The notes: a model not told the origin generated them from the sequence alone. Shown: positions 56,141 to 64,000, numbered from the stretch's first letter. The stretch is 64,000 nt of DNA from Pontibacter ruber (GCF_023630205.1 NZ_JALPRR010000001.1:434001-498000); one strand, 5' to 3'. Numbers and translations are program-made.

Positions 56141-56851
56141 ATGAAATTCAACTTCACTAAAGCCTCTCTTTCTGTGCTGCTTTGCTCCAGCCTTTTAGCT
56201 TCTTGCGTGTCCTCTAAAAAGTACGACGACCTGAAAGCCAGCAAAGAAGCACTGGAGCGCGAACAGGCTGCCAGCCGTCAGAAAGTAGACGAACTAAGCA
56301 ACACCCTGAAAGAGCGTGAGCAGAAACTGGCTGATATGGAGCGTGCCATGAACGAGCAGCAAAAAACGCTGGACAACCTGAAAAACGAAGTAGCTGCTTC
56401 ACTGAAAGGTTTTAACCAGGGCGATATGAGCGTAAGCGTTCGCGATGGAAAAGTATATGTGTCGATGTCTGACAAGCTGCTTTTTGCCACAGGCAGCACC
56501 AAGGTAAACGCCGGCGGCCAGAAAGCGCTGGACCAACTGGTATCGGTACTGAACAAGAACCAGGAAGTTGGCGTGATGGTGGAAGGCCACACAGATGATG
56601 TGGAAGTTCTGCCAGGAACCAAGAAAATTGCCGATAACTGGGACCTGAGCGTGCTGCGTGCCACTGAGATCACCCGTATGATGACTAACAAAGGTTTGTC
56701 GCCTGATAGAATCACTCCTGCAGGTCGCGCTTTCTTCCAGCCTGTAGATACAGGTCGCAGCGCTTCGTCTAAAGCAAAGAACCGCCGTACGGAGATCATC
56801 CTGACGCCAGACTTGACTGAAGTTTACAAGATCCTGGGTATCCAGTCTTAA
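56141..56851 (+). CDS. OmpA-family lipoprotein with coiled coil
   Basis: 236 residues. The lipoprotein signal is LLCSSLLASC (Cys22). A coiled coil (about 30-90, ALEREQAASRQKVDELSNTL) and an OmpA C-terminal domain (about 105-225) follow, with the peptidoglycan-binding stretch VMVEGHTDDVEVLPG and NRRTEIILTPD carrying the Asp/Arg pair. The arrangement is that of YiaD/MotB-like or Pal-like wall anchors. It is followed by a 21-bp terminator. No Tol or Mot genes are adjacent. Confidence 0.93.
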   Translation: MKFNFTKASLSVLLCSSLLASCVSSKKYDDLKASKEALEREQAASRQKVDELSNTLKEREQKLADMERAMNEQQKTLDNLKNEVAASLKGFNQGDMSVSVRDGKVYVSMSDKLLFATGSTKVNAGGQKALDQLVSVLNKNQEVGVMVEGHTDDVEVLPGTKKIADNWDLSVLRATEITRMMTNKGLSPDRITPAGRAFFQPVDTGRSASSKAKNRRTEIILTPDLTEVYKILGIQS

Positions 56852-56864
56852 TTCAATATTCCTT

Positions 56865-56911
56865 TAAAAGAAAGAGCCGGAGCTTGCTAAAAGCTCCGGC
56901 TCTTTCTTTTA
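56865..56911. terminator. Terminator after the OmpA lipoprotein gene
   Basis: 21-bp perfect stem TAAAAGAAAGAGCCGGAGCTT with a GCTAA loop. Confidence 0.92.
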
Positions 56912-56927
56912 TAAGCGCTGTAGTGGC

Positions 56928-56997
56928 ACTTATACTTATACTTATACTTATACTTATACTTATACTTATACTTATACTTATACTTATACTTATACTT
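56928..56997. repeat. Tandem hexamer array (ACTTAT)11 plus ACTT
   Basis: Eleven perfect 6-base units plus four bases, 70 bp in all. Every unit junction recreates TTATACTT, the word scattered over the whole window. The stop codon of the minus-strand gene (56990-56992) lies inside the array, reading GAA GTA TAA. Confidence 0.97.
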
Positions 56998-57514
56998 CCT
57001 TTCCCGGTCCCATCTCCTTTGCCTTACGGATTGCTTCGAACAGCTCCAGCGAGCGCTGCGAGCCTATCAGGATGGGCTTGCGGTTGTAGAAGTATAGCTG
57101 CACCCCTTCGTTGCCCGACATGTTGTAAGCTTTGCCTTTGGAACTCCAGCGTATACCCCAGCCACCGTAATCACCAATGGGGTTGTACACCAGCCGCTCG
57201 AAATCACGCACCAGGTGCAGCGGTATGCGCACTGCTTTCAGCTGGAAAGGAGAAAATCGCACCCGCACCTCTCCAGGCAGCACCTTAGTGATCAGCCTCA
57301 TCCTGAAAAAGAAAAGCGGAAGCCCCACTCCTACCAGTAATACCACCAAGCCCAGTTGTATATCGGAGAGGGTATGGTTGCCCATATTGCTCCCCAGAAA
57401 CACCCGGTACACAAAGCCGGCAAGCAACAGCCCCGATACCCCCAGCAAAATGGCCCATAACCAAAACTGCGTGTAGCGTTGCTTTTCCTTAAAAAGTATA
57501 GCCTGTGCTGCCAT
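56990..57514 (-). CDS. Membrane protein with PH-like domain
   Basis: 174 residues. Two membrane segments (about 15-37 and 50-72) are followed by a beta-rich domain of PH/bPH type (VLPGEVRVRFSPFQLKAVRI, VEGVQ-like LYFYNRKPILIGSQR). It may correspond to DUF6141, which I cannot verify. Its last residues KEV and its stop codon fall at the edge of the hexamer array, so array expansion or contraction would not alter the protein. No functional partner is evident. Confidence 0.82.
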   Translation of the reverse strand: MAAQAILFKEKQRYTQFWLWAILLGVSGLLLAGFVYRVFLGSNMGNHTLSDIQLGLVVLLVGVGLPLFFFRMRLITKVLPGEVRVRFSPFQLKAVRIPLHLVRDFERLVYNPIGDYGGWGIRWSSKGKAYNMSGNEGVQLYFYNRKPILIGSQRSLELFEAIRKAKEMGPGKEV

Positions 57515-57540
57515 AGTGTAAAGTATAAACCGACATACGA

Positions 57541-57580
57541 AAAAAGCCGCCTGCTGTAGTTTACAACAAACGGCTTTATA
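57541..57580 (-). terminator. Terminator after the trans-sulfuration gene
   Basis: AAAGCCG (57544-57550) pairs with CGGCTTT (57572-57578), with a partly paired interior, and a T-run on the minus strand. Confidence 0.65.
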
Positions 57581-57599
57581 CTTTCTTTATTCGGGCACT

Positions 57600-58739
57600 T
57601 TAGCCAATTGCCTGCTCAAGGTCAGCAATCAAGTCTTCTGCATCCTCGATGCCTACGCTCAAACGGATAAGCGAATCGCTCAGGCCTGCCTTCAAACGTT
57701 CGGCAGCCGGAATGCTGGCGTGTGTCATGGTAGCCGGGTGCCCGCAAAGCGACTCTACCCCGCCCAGCGACTCTGCCAGTGCAAAGAACTTGAAGCGCTC
57801 CAACGTACGCATGGCATCCTCAATTCTGTCTCCTTTCAGCACAAACGAGATCATACCTCCAAAGTCGTTCATCTGCTCGCGTGCCACGTTGTGGTTGTTG
57901 TGGTCTTCAAAACCTGGCCAGAACACGCGCTCCACTTTCGGATGGTTTTTCAGGTATTCGGCAACTTTGCGGCCGTTCTGGCAGTGGCGTTCCATACGGA
58001 TGTGCAGCGTTTTAATGCCACGCAGCACCAGGAAGCAGTCCTGTGGGCCCGGTGTGCCACCGCAGGCATTCTGGATAAATGCCAGGCGCTCGTGCAGTTG
58101 GTCGTCGTTCACGATCACAGCACCCATTACCACATCCGAGTGGCCGGCCATATACTTGGTCAGCGAGTGCATCACGATGTCGGCTCCCAGGTCAAGTGGG
58201 GTTTGCAGGTAGGGCGTAGCGAAGGTGTTATCGGCTACCAGCAACAGGTTGTGCTTTTTGGCGATAGCCGCGCAGCCTTTTATATCAATGATGTTGAGCA
58301 GCGGGTTGGTTGGCGTCTCTACCCAGATCATGCGGGTGTTCTCGTTCACCAGTTCCTCCACCTTGCTCAGGTCGCCCATGTTAGTAAAGTGGAACTTAAT
58401 ACCGTAGTTTTGGAAGATCTTTGTAAAAATGCGGTAGCTGCCGCCGTACAGGTCGTTTGTGGAGATCACCTCATCGCCAGGCTTCAGCATCTTGATGATC
58501 GCGTCTACGGCTGCCATACCAGAGGCGAAACAAAGGCCATGCTTGCCGTTCTCCAGTGCTGCCAGCGCGTTCTGCAGGGCTGTACGGGTTGGGTTGTGCG
58601 TACGTGAGTACTCGTAGCCCTTATGGTCGCCAGGCGAACGTTGTACGTAAGTAGAGGTCTGGTATATTGGCGTCATGATGGCGCCTGTGGTTGGATCTGG
58701 CTCTACGCCAGCATGTATAGCTTTTGTTCCGAACTTCAT
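57600..58739 (-). CDS. Cystathionine gamma-synthase/lyase family PLP enzyme
   Basis: 379 residues. Cys/Met metabolism PLP fold, with the Schiff-base Lys195 in HSLTKYMAGHSDVVMGAV. GYEYSRTHNPTRTALQNAL, CFASGMAAVDAI and the C-terminal ESLGGVESLCGHPATMTH complete the signature. It acts in trans-sulfuration between cysteine and homocysteine. Synthase (MetB) and lyase (MetC/CGL) activities cannot be told apart here. No SAM riboswitch or other regulatory leader is visible upstream. Single gene. Confidence 0.93.
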   Translation of the reverse strand: MKFGTKAIHAGVEPDPTTGAIMTPIYQTSTYVQRSPGDHKGYEYSRTHNPTRTALQNALAALENGKHGLCFASGMAAVDAIIKMLKPGDEVISTNDLYGGSYRIFTKIFQNYGIKFHFTNMGDLSKVEELVNENTRMIWVETPTNPLLNIIDIKGCAAIAKKHNLLLVADNTFATPYLQTPLDLGADIVMHSLTKYMAGHSDVVMGAVIVNDDQLHERLAFIQNACGGTPGPQDCFLVLRGIKTLHIRMERHCQNGRKVAEYLKNHPKVERVFWPGFEDHNNHNVAREQMNDFGGMISFVLKGDRIEDAMRTLERFKFFALAESLGGVESLCGHPATMTHASIPAAERLKAGLSDSLIRLSVGIEDAEDLIADLEQAIG

Positions 58740-58885
58740 GCGTTTGTATGTTTTAGGATAAAACGGTATGCCGCAAGTTAATAAATTTACTTTTCAGGAT
58801 TTATGGCTTCGCTACCGTATGTGTTATTTATAGTTTGTTTTGCCTGGTGCTGCCTCTTTAACGAGCGGTGCCTATAGTATAGTTT

Positions 58886-59605
58886 ATGAAAAAACTGCCG
58901 CTCCTGCGGAGCTTTATACGTGAGAATGCCTCTACGTTTGTATCCATGCTGCTACTGGTGGTAGTGCCGGTAGTAGTAAGCTCAACCATTGCCCTTGTAT
59001 TGTACCAGTACCAGGGCCTGTTGCAGAACCTGCAGTGGTGGGAAATGCTTTTATACTTTGCTGCCGTATCGGTAACCATGGCCTTTGCCCTCACGCCTAC
59101 CACTTTTGTAGCTTTGGTCAGCGGCTTTTACCTGAGCTGGACGCTGTTCCCGGGCCTGATCGTGTCATATGGCATAGCGGCGCTGGTAGGCTACAGCGTA
59201 GCCCGGCTGATCGACCACGGTAAAATGATGTCGTTTCTTAACCGGTTTGAAAAGGCCCTCTTCCTGATGCAGGAACTGCGCCAGCAAAGCTGGAGCCTCA
59301 TCATCCTGACGCGCATTTCGCCGGTACTGCCTTTCGCTTTGATGAACTTTGTGCTGTCGCTGCTGCAGGTAGACCGCAAAAAATTCTTCCTGGCAAGTAT
59401 CGTTGGCATGCTACCCCGCACACTTTTCTTCTTTTGGATAGGCACTCAGGCCAGCGATGTCATAAATTTATTGCAGAACCCGGACAGCGGCAGCGGCGGT
59501 CAGCTGCTCATGATCGCGCTGATAATCATTTCGATAGGCGGTTTATACTTTGTTTTTGACCGCGCACTGAAGAAAGCTTTAAAAGACGCGTCCGTAAAAA
59601 GTTGA
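58886..59605 (+). CDS. TVP38/TMEM64 (VTT/DedA-type) membrane protein
   Basis: 239 residues, five to six membrane segments. FALTPTTFVALVSGFYLSWT and the conserved VTT core LIILTRISPVLPFALMNFVLS (re-entrant loop with Arg and Pro), then GMLPRTLFFFWIGTQA, define the family. VTT-domain proteins are thought to act as lipid scramblases or undecaprenyl-phosphate carriers in DedA relatives. The tRNA-Arg gene lies 70 bases downstream in the same direction. Confidence 0.9.
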   Translation: MKKLPLLRSFIRENASTFVSMLLLVVVPVVVSSTIALVLYQYQGLLQNLQWWEMLLYFAAVSVTMAFALTPTTFVALVSGFYLSWTLFPGLIVSYGIAALVGYSVARLIDHGKMMSFLNRFEKALFLMQELRQQSWSLIILTRISPVLPFALMNFVLSLLQVDRKKFFLASIVGMLPRTLFFFWIGTQASDVINLLQNPDSGSGGQLLMIALIIISIGGLYFVFDRALKKALKDASVKS

Positions 59606-59674
59606 TTTTTTTTGCAGGGAGGGCTTGCTTTGAAAGGAAAAAGGCCTTTACTTTGCACTCACAATAACGGAAAC

Positions 59675-59748
59675 GGTCACGTAGCTCAACTGGATAGAGC
59701 ATCTGACTACGAATCAGAAGGTTAGGGGTTCGACTCCCTTCGCGACCA
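59675..59748 (+). tRNA. tRNA-Arg (anticodon ACG)
   Basis: A full cloverleaf can be drawn: acceptor GGTCACG/CGCGACC, D arm GCTC-GAGC, anticodon stem TCTGA/TCAGA with loop CTACGAA (anticodon ACG) and a T arm with TTCGACT. Discriminator A73 is present and CCA is not encoded. The fifth acceptor pair is A-C, the only mismatch. ACG is normally deaminated to ICG by TadA to read CGU/CGC/CGA. A terminator follows at once. Confidence 0.95.
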
Positions 59749-59751
59749 CCG

Positions 59752-59785
59752 AAAAAGCCCATTAGAGCGATCTGATGGGCTTTTT
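59752..59785. terminator. Terminator after tRNA-Arg
   Basis: AAAAAGCCCAT (59752-59762) pairs with ATGGGCTTTTT (59775-59785). Confidence 0.9.
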
Positions 59786-59823
59786 AATTTCTGCAGATTC
59801 TTGTACCTCTCCTGTCTTATTTC

Positions 59824-60357
59824 TTAGCCAGCTGCCTGCTGTTCTCCTTTTAGGATTTCCTCTTCTATTCTGGGAGAAATAATGGTCAGAAAAGTTTGTA
59901 CAAGATTTGGGTTCCTGATCTCTCCAATATTCATCAGCACGATCAGCCCGATGCGGTTATCATCGACATCGGTGAGGGGCGTACCCATATAGCTCTGTAT
60001 GGATAGCTCCTGCAAGGCTACATCCTCCGGGAAATGATCTGCTACATCGCTTGGGTAAAAGCACACGCCATTGATGAGTACATGCTCACAGGGCGTATTT
60101 TTCACGTCATAGTCAAAGTTCCCGAACGGCTCACCGTCATGCACAGCAATCAGAGTTCTTATTTTTTCATTATCAGGCTGCACGAACTTGCCGATTACAA
60201 CATAATCGATTGCCAGCTTCTCCGAAATGAAAACACTGACATCTCTGAAGAAATCGTCTCCTACATAATCATTTGTAAAAGTAACAGCCTCATCAAGTAG
60301 TTCCTGCTCTTCCAGCGACCATGCTGTCGGCATGGTATGAACAAACCTGTACCTCAT
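59824..60357 (-). CDS. GAF-domain protein
   Basis: 177 residues; an internal ATG eight codons in (60333) is a possible start. A single GAF domain spans about 20-165: FFRDVSVFISEKLAIDYVVIG, then EHVLINGVCFYPSDVADHFP and SYMGTPLTDVDDNRIGLIVLM, which are typical strand-loop blocks. No kinase, cyclase or DNA-binding domain is attached, so it may be a stand-alone sensor or a partner of a separate enzyme. The ligand is unknown. Confidence 0.85.
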   Translation of the reverse strand: MRYRFVHTMPTAWSLEEQELLDEAVTFTNDYVGDDFFRDVSVFISEKLAIDYVVIGKFVQPDNEKIRTLIAVHDGEPFGNFDYDVKNTPCEHVLINGVCFYPSDVADHFPEDVALQELSIQSYMGTPLTDVDDNRIGLIVLMNIGEIRNPNLVQTFLTIISPRIEEEILKGEQQAAG

Positions 60358-60527
60358 ACCCGAACACGTTCAACTATAAATTGTTAGTTATCATTAAAAC
60401 ATTTAAACAGCTATACGCAAGTAACTGTAAATCAGATATTAGCTATTTAAATGATGTTTTTTTTTATAAGTGTATAGGTAATATAGCTTTAAAGGCACTA
60501 AAGTACAACTGCTGGAAGGCTGGTGTT

Positions 60528-60572
60528 ATACATAAAAGGGCGGCAACTTAACGCTGCCGCCCTTTTATGTAT
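60528..60572. terminator. Terminator between GAF and orphan genes
   Basis: 18-bp perfect stem ATACATAAAAGGGCGGCA with a 9-base loop; TATACTT follows its right edge. Confidence 0.9.
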
Positions 60573-60639
60573 ACTTCAGGTACACTGCTCACTACCCGTA
60601 AGCAGCGCCCTATTTTAAGTTATGTTATACTTTCAGCGG

Positions 60640-60981
60640 CTAAGCCGCTATTTCTTCTGATAGCCTGTAATTACCCCGGTGCGCCATCAGGATGGCAAGG
60701 ATATCCTGGTCTACCTGGTACAGATGATGATCTTCTTCCAGCGCTTCCCAGGAGGTAAAGATCCGCCAGGTCTGGCTTGTTCCAAACTGAGCAATCTCGG
60801 TAACAGTGGCTATTCTCTGAAAAAAGGAAAACAGCTCCAGGTCCTCCTCCCGGGTCGGTACTTCGATGCACCACGAATCGCTGTTGATTATCTGGATGAT
60901 TTCAGCTTTCCTGTCATGTCCGGCAGGCATGTAGTAATAACTAACCTGCACTTTCTGCTTTTCCGGGTGAGTGCTTTTCAT
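60640..60981 (-). CDS. Orphan protein of unknown function
   Basis: 113 residues from the ATG at 60981 (MKSTHPEKQKVQVSYYYMPA). A longer frame from 61071 exists, but its extra 30 residues look non-coding and a -7-like box (61074-61081, minus strand) sits immediately before that start. The protein shows AEIIQIINSDSWCIEVPTRE, WRIFTSWEALEEDHHLYQVD and LAILMAHRGNYRLSEEIAA. Mixed fold, no signal peptide, no family I can name. Probably monocistronic. Confidence 0.6.
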   Translation of the reverse strand: MKSTHPEKQKVQVSYYYMPAGHDRKAEIIQIINSDSWCIEVPTREEDLELFSFFQRIATVTEIAQFGTSQTWRIFTSWEALEEDHHLYQVDQDILAILMAHRGNYRLSEEIAA

Positions 60982-61437
60982 ATCAATAGGGTAACATTTC
61001 CTACATTCGGCGTCAGGTACAATAACTGTATTATAAGTAGTTCGGCAGCCAAAGTATGACTGTGCAGCCAAACCAAACTTAATTTACCTGTACCTTCTGT
61101 TTTATATAAATGATTCGGGGCAACTCTGCATTGGTAGTTAAGCAAGGGATATGCTCTAATCCACACTTGCTCAGGACACTTTCTGCTGAAATCACTGGTT
61201 GTCGAATTGCACTGTATCTTATTGTAAACGGCATATACAGAAGATGTCGTATTATGGTTTTATTCTTTGCAAAAGTTCATAAATCTATCCCATAAATTAT
61301 GGCAAGAATATCAGTTTAGTGATTTTACAGAACCCCGGAAAGGAAATAAAAGCACATGCTGCTTTGTAAACTTTTAATTGTGGAATATTTGTTACTTTTG
61401 TACCATTACTTTATTACATACTTAAAAACAGATAATT
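60982..61437. other. Spacer upstream of the bacilliredoxin gene
   Basis: No convincing gene; a 61-codon reading frame at 61110-61295 lacks coding character. Contains the bacilliredoxin -7 box. Confidence 0.55.
61393..61400 (+). promoter_or_regulatory. Candidate -7 box for the bacilliredoxin gene
   Basis: TACTTTTG, 38 bases before the ATG. Confidence 0.45.
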
Positions 61438-61860
61438 ATGGGAATGTATCCTGAATATATGGTTGCCCCGATTCGTGAGGACCTGACTTCTGCAGGCTTC
61501 GAGCAGCTGATGACACCAGAAGAGGTACAACAGGCTTTGTCTACTGACAACGGTACTGTACTGGTGGCAATCAACTCGGTATGCGGTTGTGCTGCTTCTA
61601 AGGCACGCCCTGCTTTGAAAATGGCTGTTGCAGCCAGCGAGAAAAGACCGGATAAACTCATCACCGTGTTTGCAGGCATGGAGCAGGAAGCTGTAGCAAA
61701 GGCTCGTGAGTTCATGCTGCCTTATCCTCCGTCTTCACCGTCTATCGCGTTGTTCAAGAACGGCGAACTGGTGCACATGATCGAGCGTTACCACATCGAG
61801 GGCAACGACCTGAACCGCATTGTAGACAACTTGCAGGGTGCTTTCGAAGCATACTGCTAA
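61438..61860 (+). CDS. BrxA/BrxB-family bacilliredoxin
   Basis: 140 residues, matching YphP/YqiW of Bacillus. MYPEYMVAPIREDLTSAGF is the family N-terminus, the active site is CGC (49-51, INSVCGCAASKARP), and LPYPPSSPSIALFKNGELVH covers the thioredoxin-fold cis-Pro region. In Firmicutes these proteins remove bacillithiol from proteins. Whether this organism uses bacillithiol is an inference to be tested with bsh genes elsewhere in the genome. Convergent with purD, sharing a terminator. Confidence 0.95.
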   Translation: MGMYPEYMVAPIREDLTSAGFEQLMTPEEVQQALSTDNGTVLVAINSVCGCAASKARPALKMAVAASEKRPDKLITVFAGMEQEAVAKAREFMLPYPPSSPSIALFKNGELVHMIERYHIEGNDLNRIVDNLQGAFEAYC

Positions 61861-61875
61861 GTTTTCAGAAACCGT

Positions 61876-61919
61876 TAAAAGTAAAAGGCCGATGATTTCT
61901 CATCGGCCTTTTACTTTTA
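61876..61919. terminator. Bidirectional terminator (bacilliredoxin/purD)
   Basis: 20-bp perfect stem TAAAAGTAAAAGGCCGATGA with loop TTTC; two TATACTT words follow. Confidence 0.92.
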
Positions 61920-61944
61920 TACTTATTTATACTTTATACGTGCA

Positions 61945-63237
61945 TTACCGGGCACTCACCTGCCGCAGGTCAAAACCGATGTCGTGGCGGTAGTAGCGGT
62001 CCTGCCAGGTAATAGCTTCTGCGGCTGCATTTGCTTTTGCCAGCGCAGCATCCAAGGTATCGCCCAGGGCTGTAACTGCTATTACGCGGCCGCCGCTGCT
62101 TACCAGTTTATCGTCTACCAGCTTGGTGCCTGCATGGAACACCAGCACATCTTCCGGCACATTCTCGAGGCCTGAGATCTCTTTGCCTTTCTCAAAGCCT
62201 TCCGGATAACCACCTGATACCAGGAACACCGTAGCTGCCGTTCTGGGGTCTATCTCCAGTTTATAGCTTCCCAGAGTATGGTCGTGCAGGGCACGGAACA
62301 GCTCGAACAGGTCAGATTTGATGCGCGGCAGAATGGCTTCGGTTTCCGGGTCGCCCAGGCGTACGTTGTACTCAATTACATAAGGTTCGCCGTTCACGTT
62401 CATCAGCCCGATGAACAGGAAGCCGGTGTACGGGATGTTCTCTGCCTGCAGGCCCTGCAACGTAGGCTCGATGATCCTGGCTTTCACTTTCTGCATGAAT
62501 ACCTCATCGGCAAACGGCACCGGCGAAATAGCACCCATACCGCCTGTATTCAGCCCGGTGTCGCCTTCGCCTATGCGCTTGTAGTCTTTTGCTTCCGGCA
62601 GCAGCACATACTCTTTGCCATCGGTAAGTATAAACACCGATACTTCGATTCCCTGCATGTATTCTTCGATCACCACTTTGCTGCTGGCATTGCCAAAACG
62701 CTTGTTGCGCAGCATGTCTTCCAGGGCAAAAATGGCCTCCTCATAATCTTTGGCAATGATAACGCCCTTGCCTGCAGCCAGTCCATCGGCTTTCAGCACT
62801 GCAGGGTACGTATGGTTGCGCAGGTACTCTACTGCGTTACGGAATGTTTCTTCTGTAAATGTCTGGTAACGGGCAGTAGGGATGTTGTACTTCTGCAGAA
62901 ATCCTTTGCAGAAGTCTTTGCTGCCTTCCAGCTGTGCACCAAGTTTCATTGGCCCTACAACCAGAATATGCTTCAGGTACTCCGTACTCTGGAAGTAATC
63001 ATGAATCCCTTCAACCAGCGCATTTTCTGATCCTACCACGATCATCATGATATTGAAATCGGAAGCAAACTTGGCTATCTCCTCAAAATCATAGATATCT
63101 ATACTTGCGGTTGTGTGAAAACAAGTGGTGCCCGCATTGCCGGGGGCCACAAACACTTTATCGCAGTACTCACTCTGGCTTAGTTTCCAGGCAATAGCGT
63201 GCTCGCGCGCTCCAGACCCTATTATCAGTACGTTCAT
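61945..63237 (-). CDS. purD: Phosphoribosylamine-glycine ligase
   Basis: 430 residues. The N-terminal NVLIIGSGAREHAIAWKL is the PurD hallmark. The ATP-grasp domain has VLKADGLAAGKGVIIAKDY and VIEYNVRLGDPETEAILPR (metal-binding Glu/Asn). A C-terminal GARS_C domain starts near residue 330. It joins glycine to phosphoribosylamine in purine synthesis. Full length, ATG at 63237. No other pur genes are in the window, and no purine riboswitch is seen upstream. Confidence 0.97.
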   Translation of the reverse strand: MNVLIIGSGAREHAIAWKLSQSEYCDKVFVAPGNAGTTCFHTTASIDIYDFEEIAKFASDFNIMMIVVGSENALVEGIHDYFQSTEYLKHILVVGPMKLGAQLEGSKDFCKGFLQKYNIPTARYQTFTEETFRNAVEYLRNHTYPAVLKADGLAAGKGVIIAKDYEEAIFALEDMLRNKRFGNASSKVVIEEYMQGIEVSVFILTDGKEYVLLPEAKDYKRIGEGDTGLNTGGMGAISPVPFADEVFMQKVKARIIEPTLQGLQAENIPYTGFLFIGLMNVNGEPYVIEYNVRLGDPETEAILPRIKSDLFELFRALHDHTLGSYKLEIDPRTAATVFLVSGGYPEGFEKGKEISGLENVPEDVLVFHAGTKLVDDKLVSSGGRVIAVTALGDTLDAALAKANAAAEAITWQDRYYRHDIGFDLRQVSAR

Positions 63238-63243
63238 AGTCTT

Positions 63244-63467
63244 CTTAATCTCTAATTGCTGATTGTTTTTTGCTGTACTCAGCTTTACTCAACTACTGTT
63301 GCGAAGTTAAAGATTTATAATTGCCAGTGCAGCACAAACCATTGTTTTTACTTTCAAAGAGTATTTAAAACAAAGAGACCGCTGCTCTGATACAACGGTC
63401 TCTTTGCACGTATTCCTGCTGTTTTTTTCTGTCAGACAATCAACAATGGATCAATCAACAATTTAAT
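63244..63467. repeat. Family E tract pair around the recQ terminator
   Basis: Left tract CTAATTGCTGATTGTTTTTT (about 63250-63270), right tract CAATCAACAATGGATCAATC (about 63436-63462). The recQ terminator is between them. Confidence 0.55.
63371..63406. terminator. Terminator after recQ
   Basis: CAAAGAGACCG (63371-63381) pairs with CGGTCTCTTTG (63396-63406); T-rich tail on the minus strand. Confidence 0.7.
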
Positions 63468-64000
63468 TCGCATACTCCGACAGGAACTTGATGCGCATCA
63501 GGCGCAGGTCCTCTTCGGTATAGTCGTCGGTGCCAAGCTCCTTCAGCGCCACCCCGATGTTATCGGTGCTGGCATTCATGAAGTAGTCGTAGATCTCATC
63601 CTGGCGTTCGTCGTCCAAAATGCTGTTGATATAATAGTTCAGGTTCAGCTTGGTGCCCGAGTAGCAGATGTGCTCGATCTCCTCGATGAGTTCCTGCATG
63701 GTCAGGTCCTTGGATGCTGCGATCTCCTCCAGGTCCACTTTCTTGTCAATCTGCTGGATGATGTAGATCTTGATCTTGGACTTGTTTACAGTGGTTTTCA
63801 CCACTACGTCAGAGGCTGTTACAATGTCGTTCTCCTCTACGTACTTGCTGATCATGTCCAGGAACGGCTTGCCAAACTTCTGAACCTTGCCCATACCCAC
63901 TCCGGCGATATGCGCCAGCTCTTCTTTCGTGGTCGGGTACACCGTAGCCATCTCCTTCAGAGAAGGGTCCTGGAACAGCACATAAGGTGGCAGGTTCTTC
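63463..64000 (-). CDS. recQ: RecQ-type ATP-dependent DNA helicase, C-terminal part
   Basis: About 178 codons are present; the gene runs off the right edge. The first visible residues, KNLPPYVLFQDPSLKEMATV, belong to the HRDC domain, whose helices continue with YPTTKEELAHIAGVGMGKVQ. A helix-rich C-terminal extension (about 85 residues, ISKYVEENDIVTASDVVVK then LEEIAASKDLTMQELIEEIE) follows, as in long Bacteroidota RecQ proteins with a helix-turn-helix tail. The helicase and RQC domains must lie outside. RecQ unwinds DNA in recombination and repair. Confidence 0.88.
   Translation of the reverse strand, partial: KNLPPYVLFQDPSLKEMATVYPTTKEELAHIAGVGMGKVQKFGKPFLDMISKYVEENDIVTASDVVVKTTVNKSKIKIYIIQQIDKKVDLEEIAASKDLTMQELIEEIEHICYSGTKLNLNYYINSILDDERQDEIYDYFMNASTDNIGVALKELGTDDYTEEDLRLMRIKFLSEYAN

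Noticed and set aside
56884..57288. Plus-strand reading frame with a Leu-Ile repeat
   Set aside because: It is a translation of the hexamer array plus the antisense of the PH-like protein gene; no start signal or homologous pattern.
57500..58885. SAM riboswitch before the trans-sulfuration gene
   Set aside because: The upstream region (58740-58885) shows no conserved multi-helix aptamer and no attenuator.
59526..59762. Minus-strand reading frame across the tRNA (GSRTPNLLIRSQMLYPVELR-like)
   Set aside because: This is the well-known false protein produced by translating the antisense of a tRNA gene.
61110..61295. 61-codon frame upstream of the bacilliredoxin gene
   Set aside because: No recognisable features and no promoter at a useful position.

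Overview
The window looks like a chromosomal segment of a member of the Bacteroidota, most likely Cytophagales/Hymenobacteraceae and Pontibacter-like (inference from protein flavour; no rRNA or other decisive marker is present). Supporting signs are Bacteroidota-type promoters (TTTG, 19 nt, TAnnTTTG) before rpsP, the pterin operon, an ompA-like gene and trxA, no clear Shine-Dalgarno sequences, several TTG starts, thrombospondin-3/OmpA and DUF3575 outer membrane proteins, and a Rho factor with a long disordered insertion. Base composition is near 50 percent GC with AT-rich spacers. I see no prophage, insertion sequence, CRISPR array, rRNA or defence island. The gene content is mostly housekeeping.

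Layout. 1-2.1 kb (minus): 5' end of an acyl-CoA carboxylase beta gene, then mlaD-like and amidase genes. 2.2-7.6 kb (plus): lptD, panB, an RluA-type pseudouridine synthase, a fatty acid desaturase. 8.1-10.5 kb: rpsP-rimM-trmD, a structured spacer, rplS. 10.6-14.7 kb: a pyrophosphatase-like lipoprotein, a secreted coiled-coil protein, a PTPS-folE pterin operon, a TIGR01777-type epimerase. 14.8-23.3 kb: a class A PBP, small orphan genes, a membrane methyltransferase/UbiA pair with TTG starts, a repeat island, rho. 23.6-34.3 kb: serS, a polX/GT9/orphan operon (minus), lipoprotein, EVE protein, secreted orphan, pyrR-pyrB, a flavin oxidoreductase, a small hydrolase. 34.4-38.7 kb (minus): ompA-like, pepP, second GT9. 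39-46.8 kb: lipoprotein, second repeat island, M16 peptidase, O-methyltransferase, LysM lytic transglycosylase, MFS exporter. 47-52 kb: mscS and dnaE. 52-59.6 kb: DUF3575, trxA, DUF421, DUF5329, SpoIIAA-like, Nudix, OmpA lipoprotein, a hexamer array, a PH-like membrane protein, a trans-sulfuration enzyme, a TVP38-type protein. 59.7-64 kb: tRNA-Arg, GAF, orphan, bacilliredoxin, purD and the 3' end of recQ.

Functional threads are envelope biogenesis (MlaD, LptD, amidase, PBP1A, lytic transglycosylase, two heptosyltransferase-like GT9 enzymes, OmpA proteins), translation (S16, L19, RimM, TrmD, SerRS, tRNA-Arg), nucleotide and pterin metabolism (PyrR, PyrB, PurD, FolE, PTPS) and DNA maintenance (DnaE, PolX-like, RecQ).

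The most unusual content is not a gene. The 7-mer TATACTT (reverse AAGTATA) occurs roughly 130 times outside one tandem array by hand count, against about 8 expected by chance for 64 kb on both strands. It lies in genes and spacers, sits in both arms of two terminator hairpins, and forms a 70-bp tandem array at 56928. This resembles uptake-sequence or HIP1-type genomic signature words. A second unexplained layer is a set of short-period degenerate repeat tracts, occurring as complementary left and right halves that often bracket a terminator.
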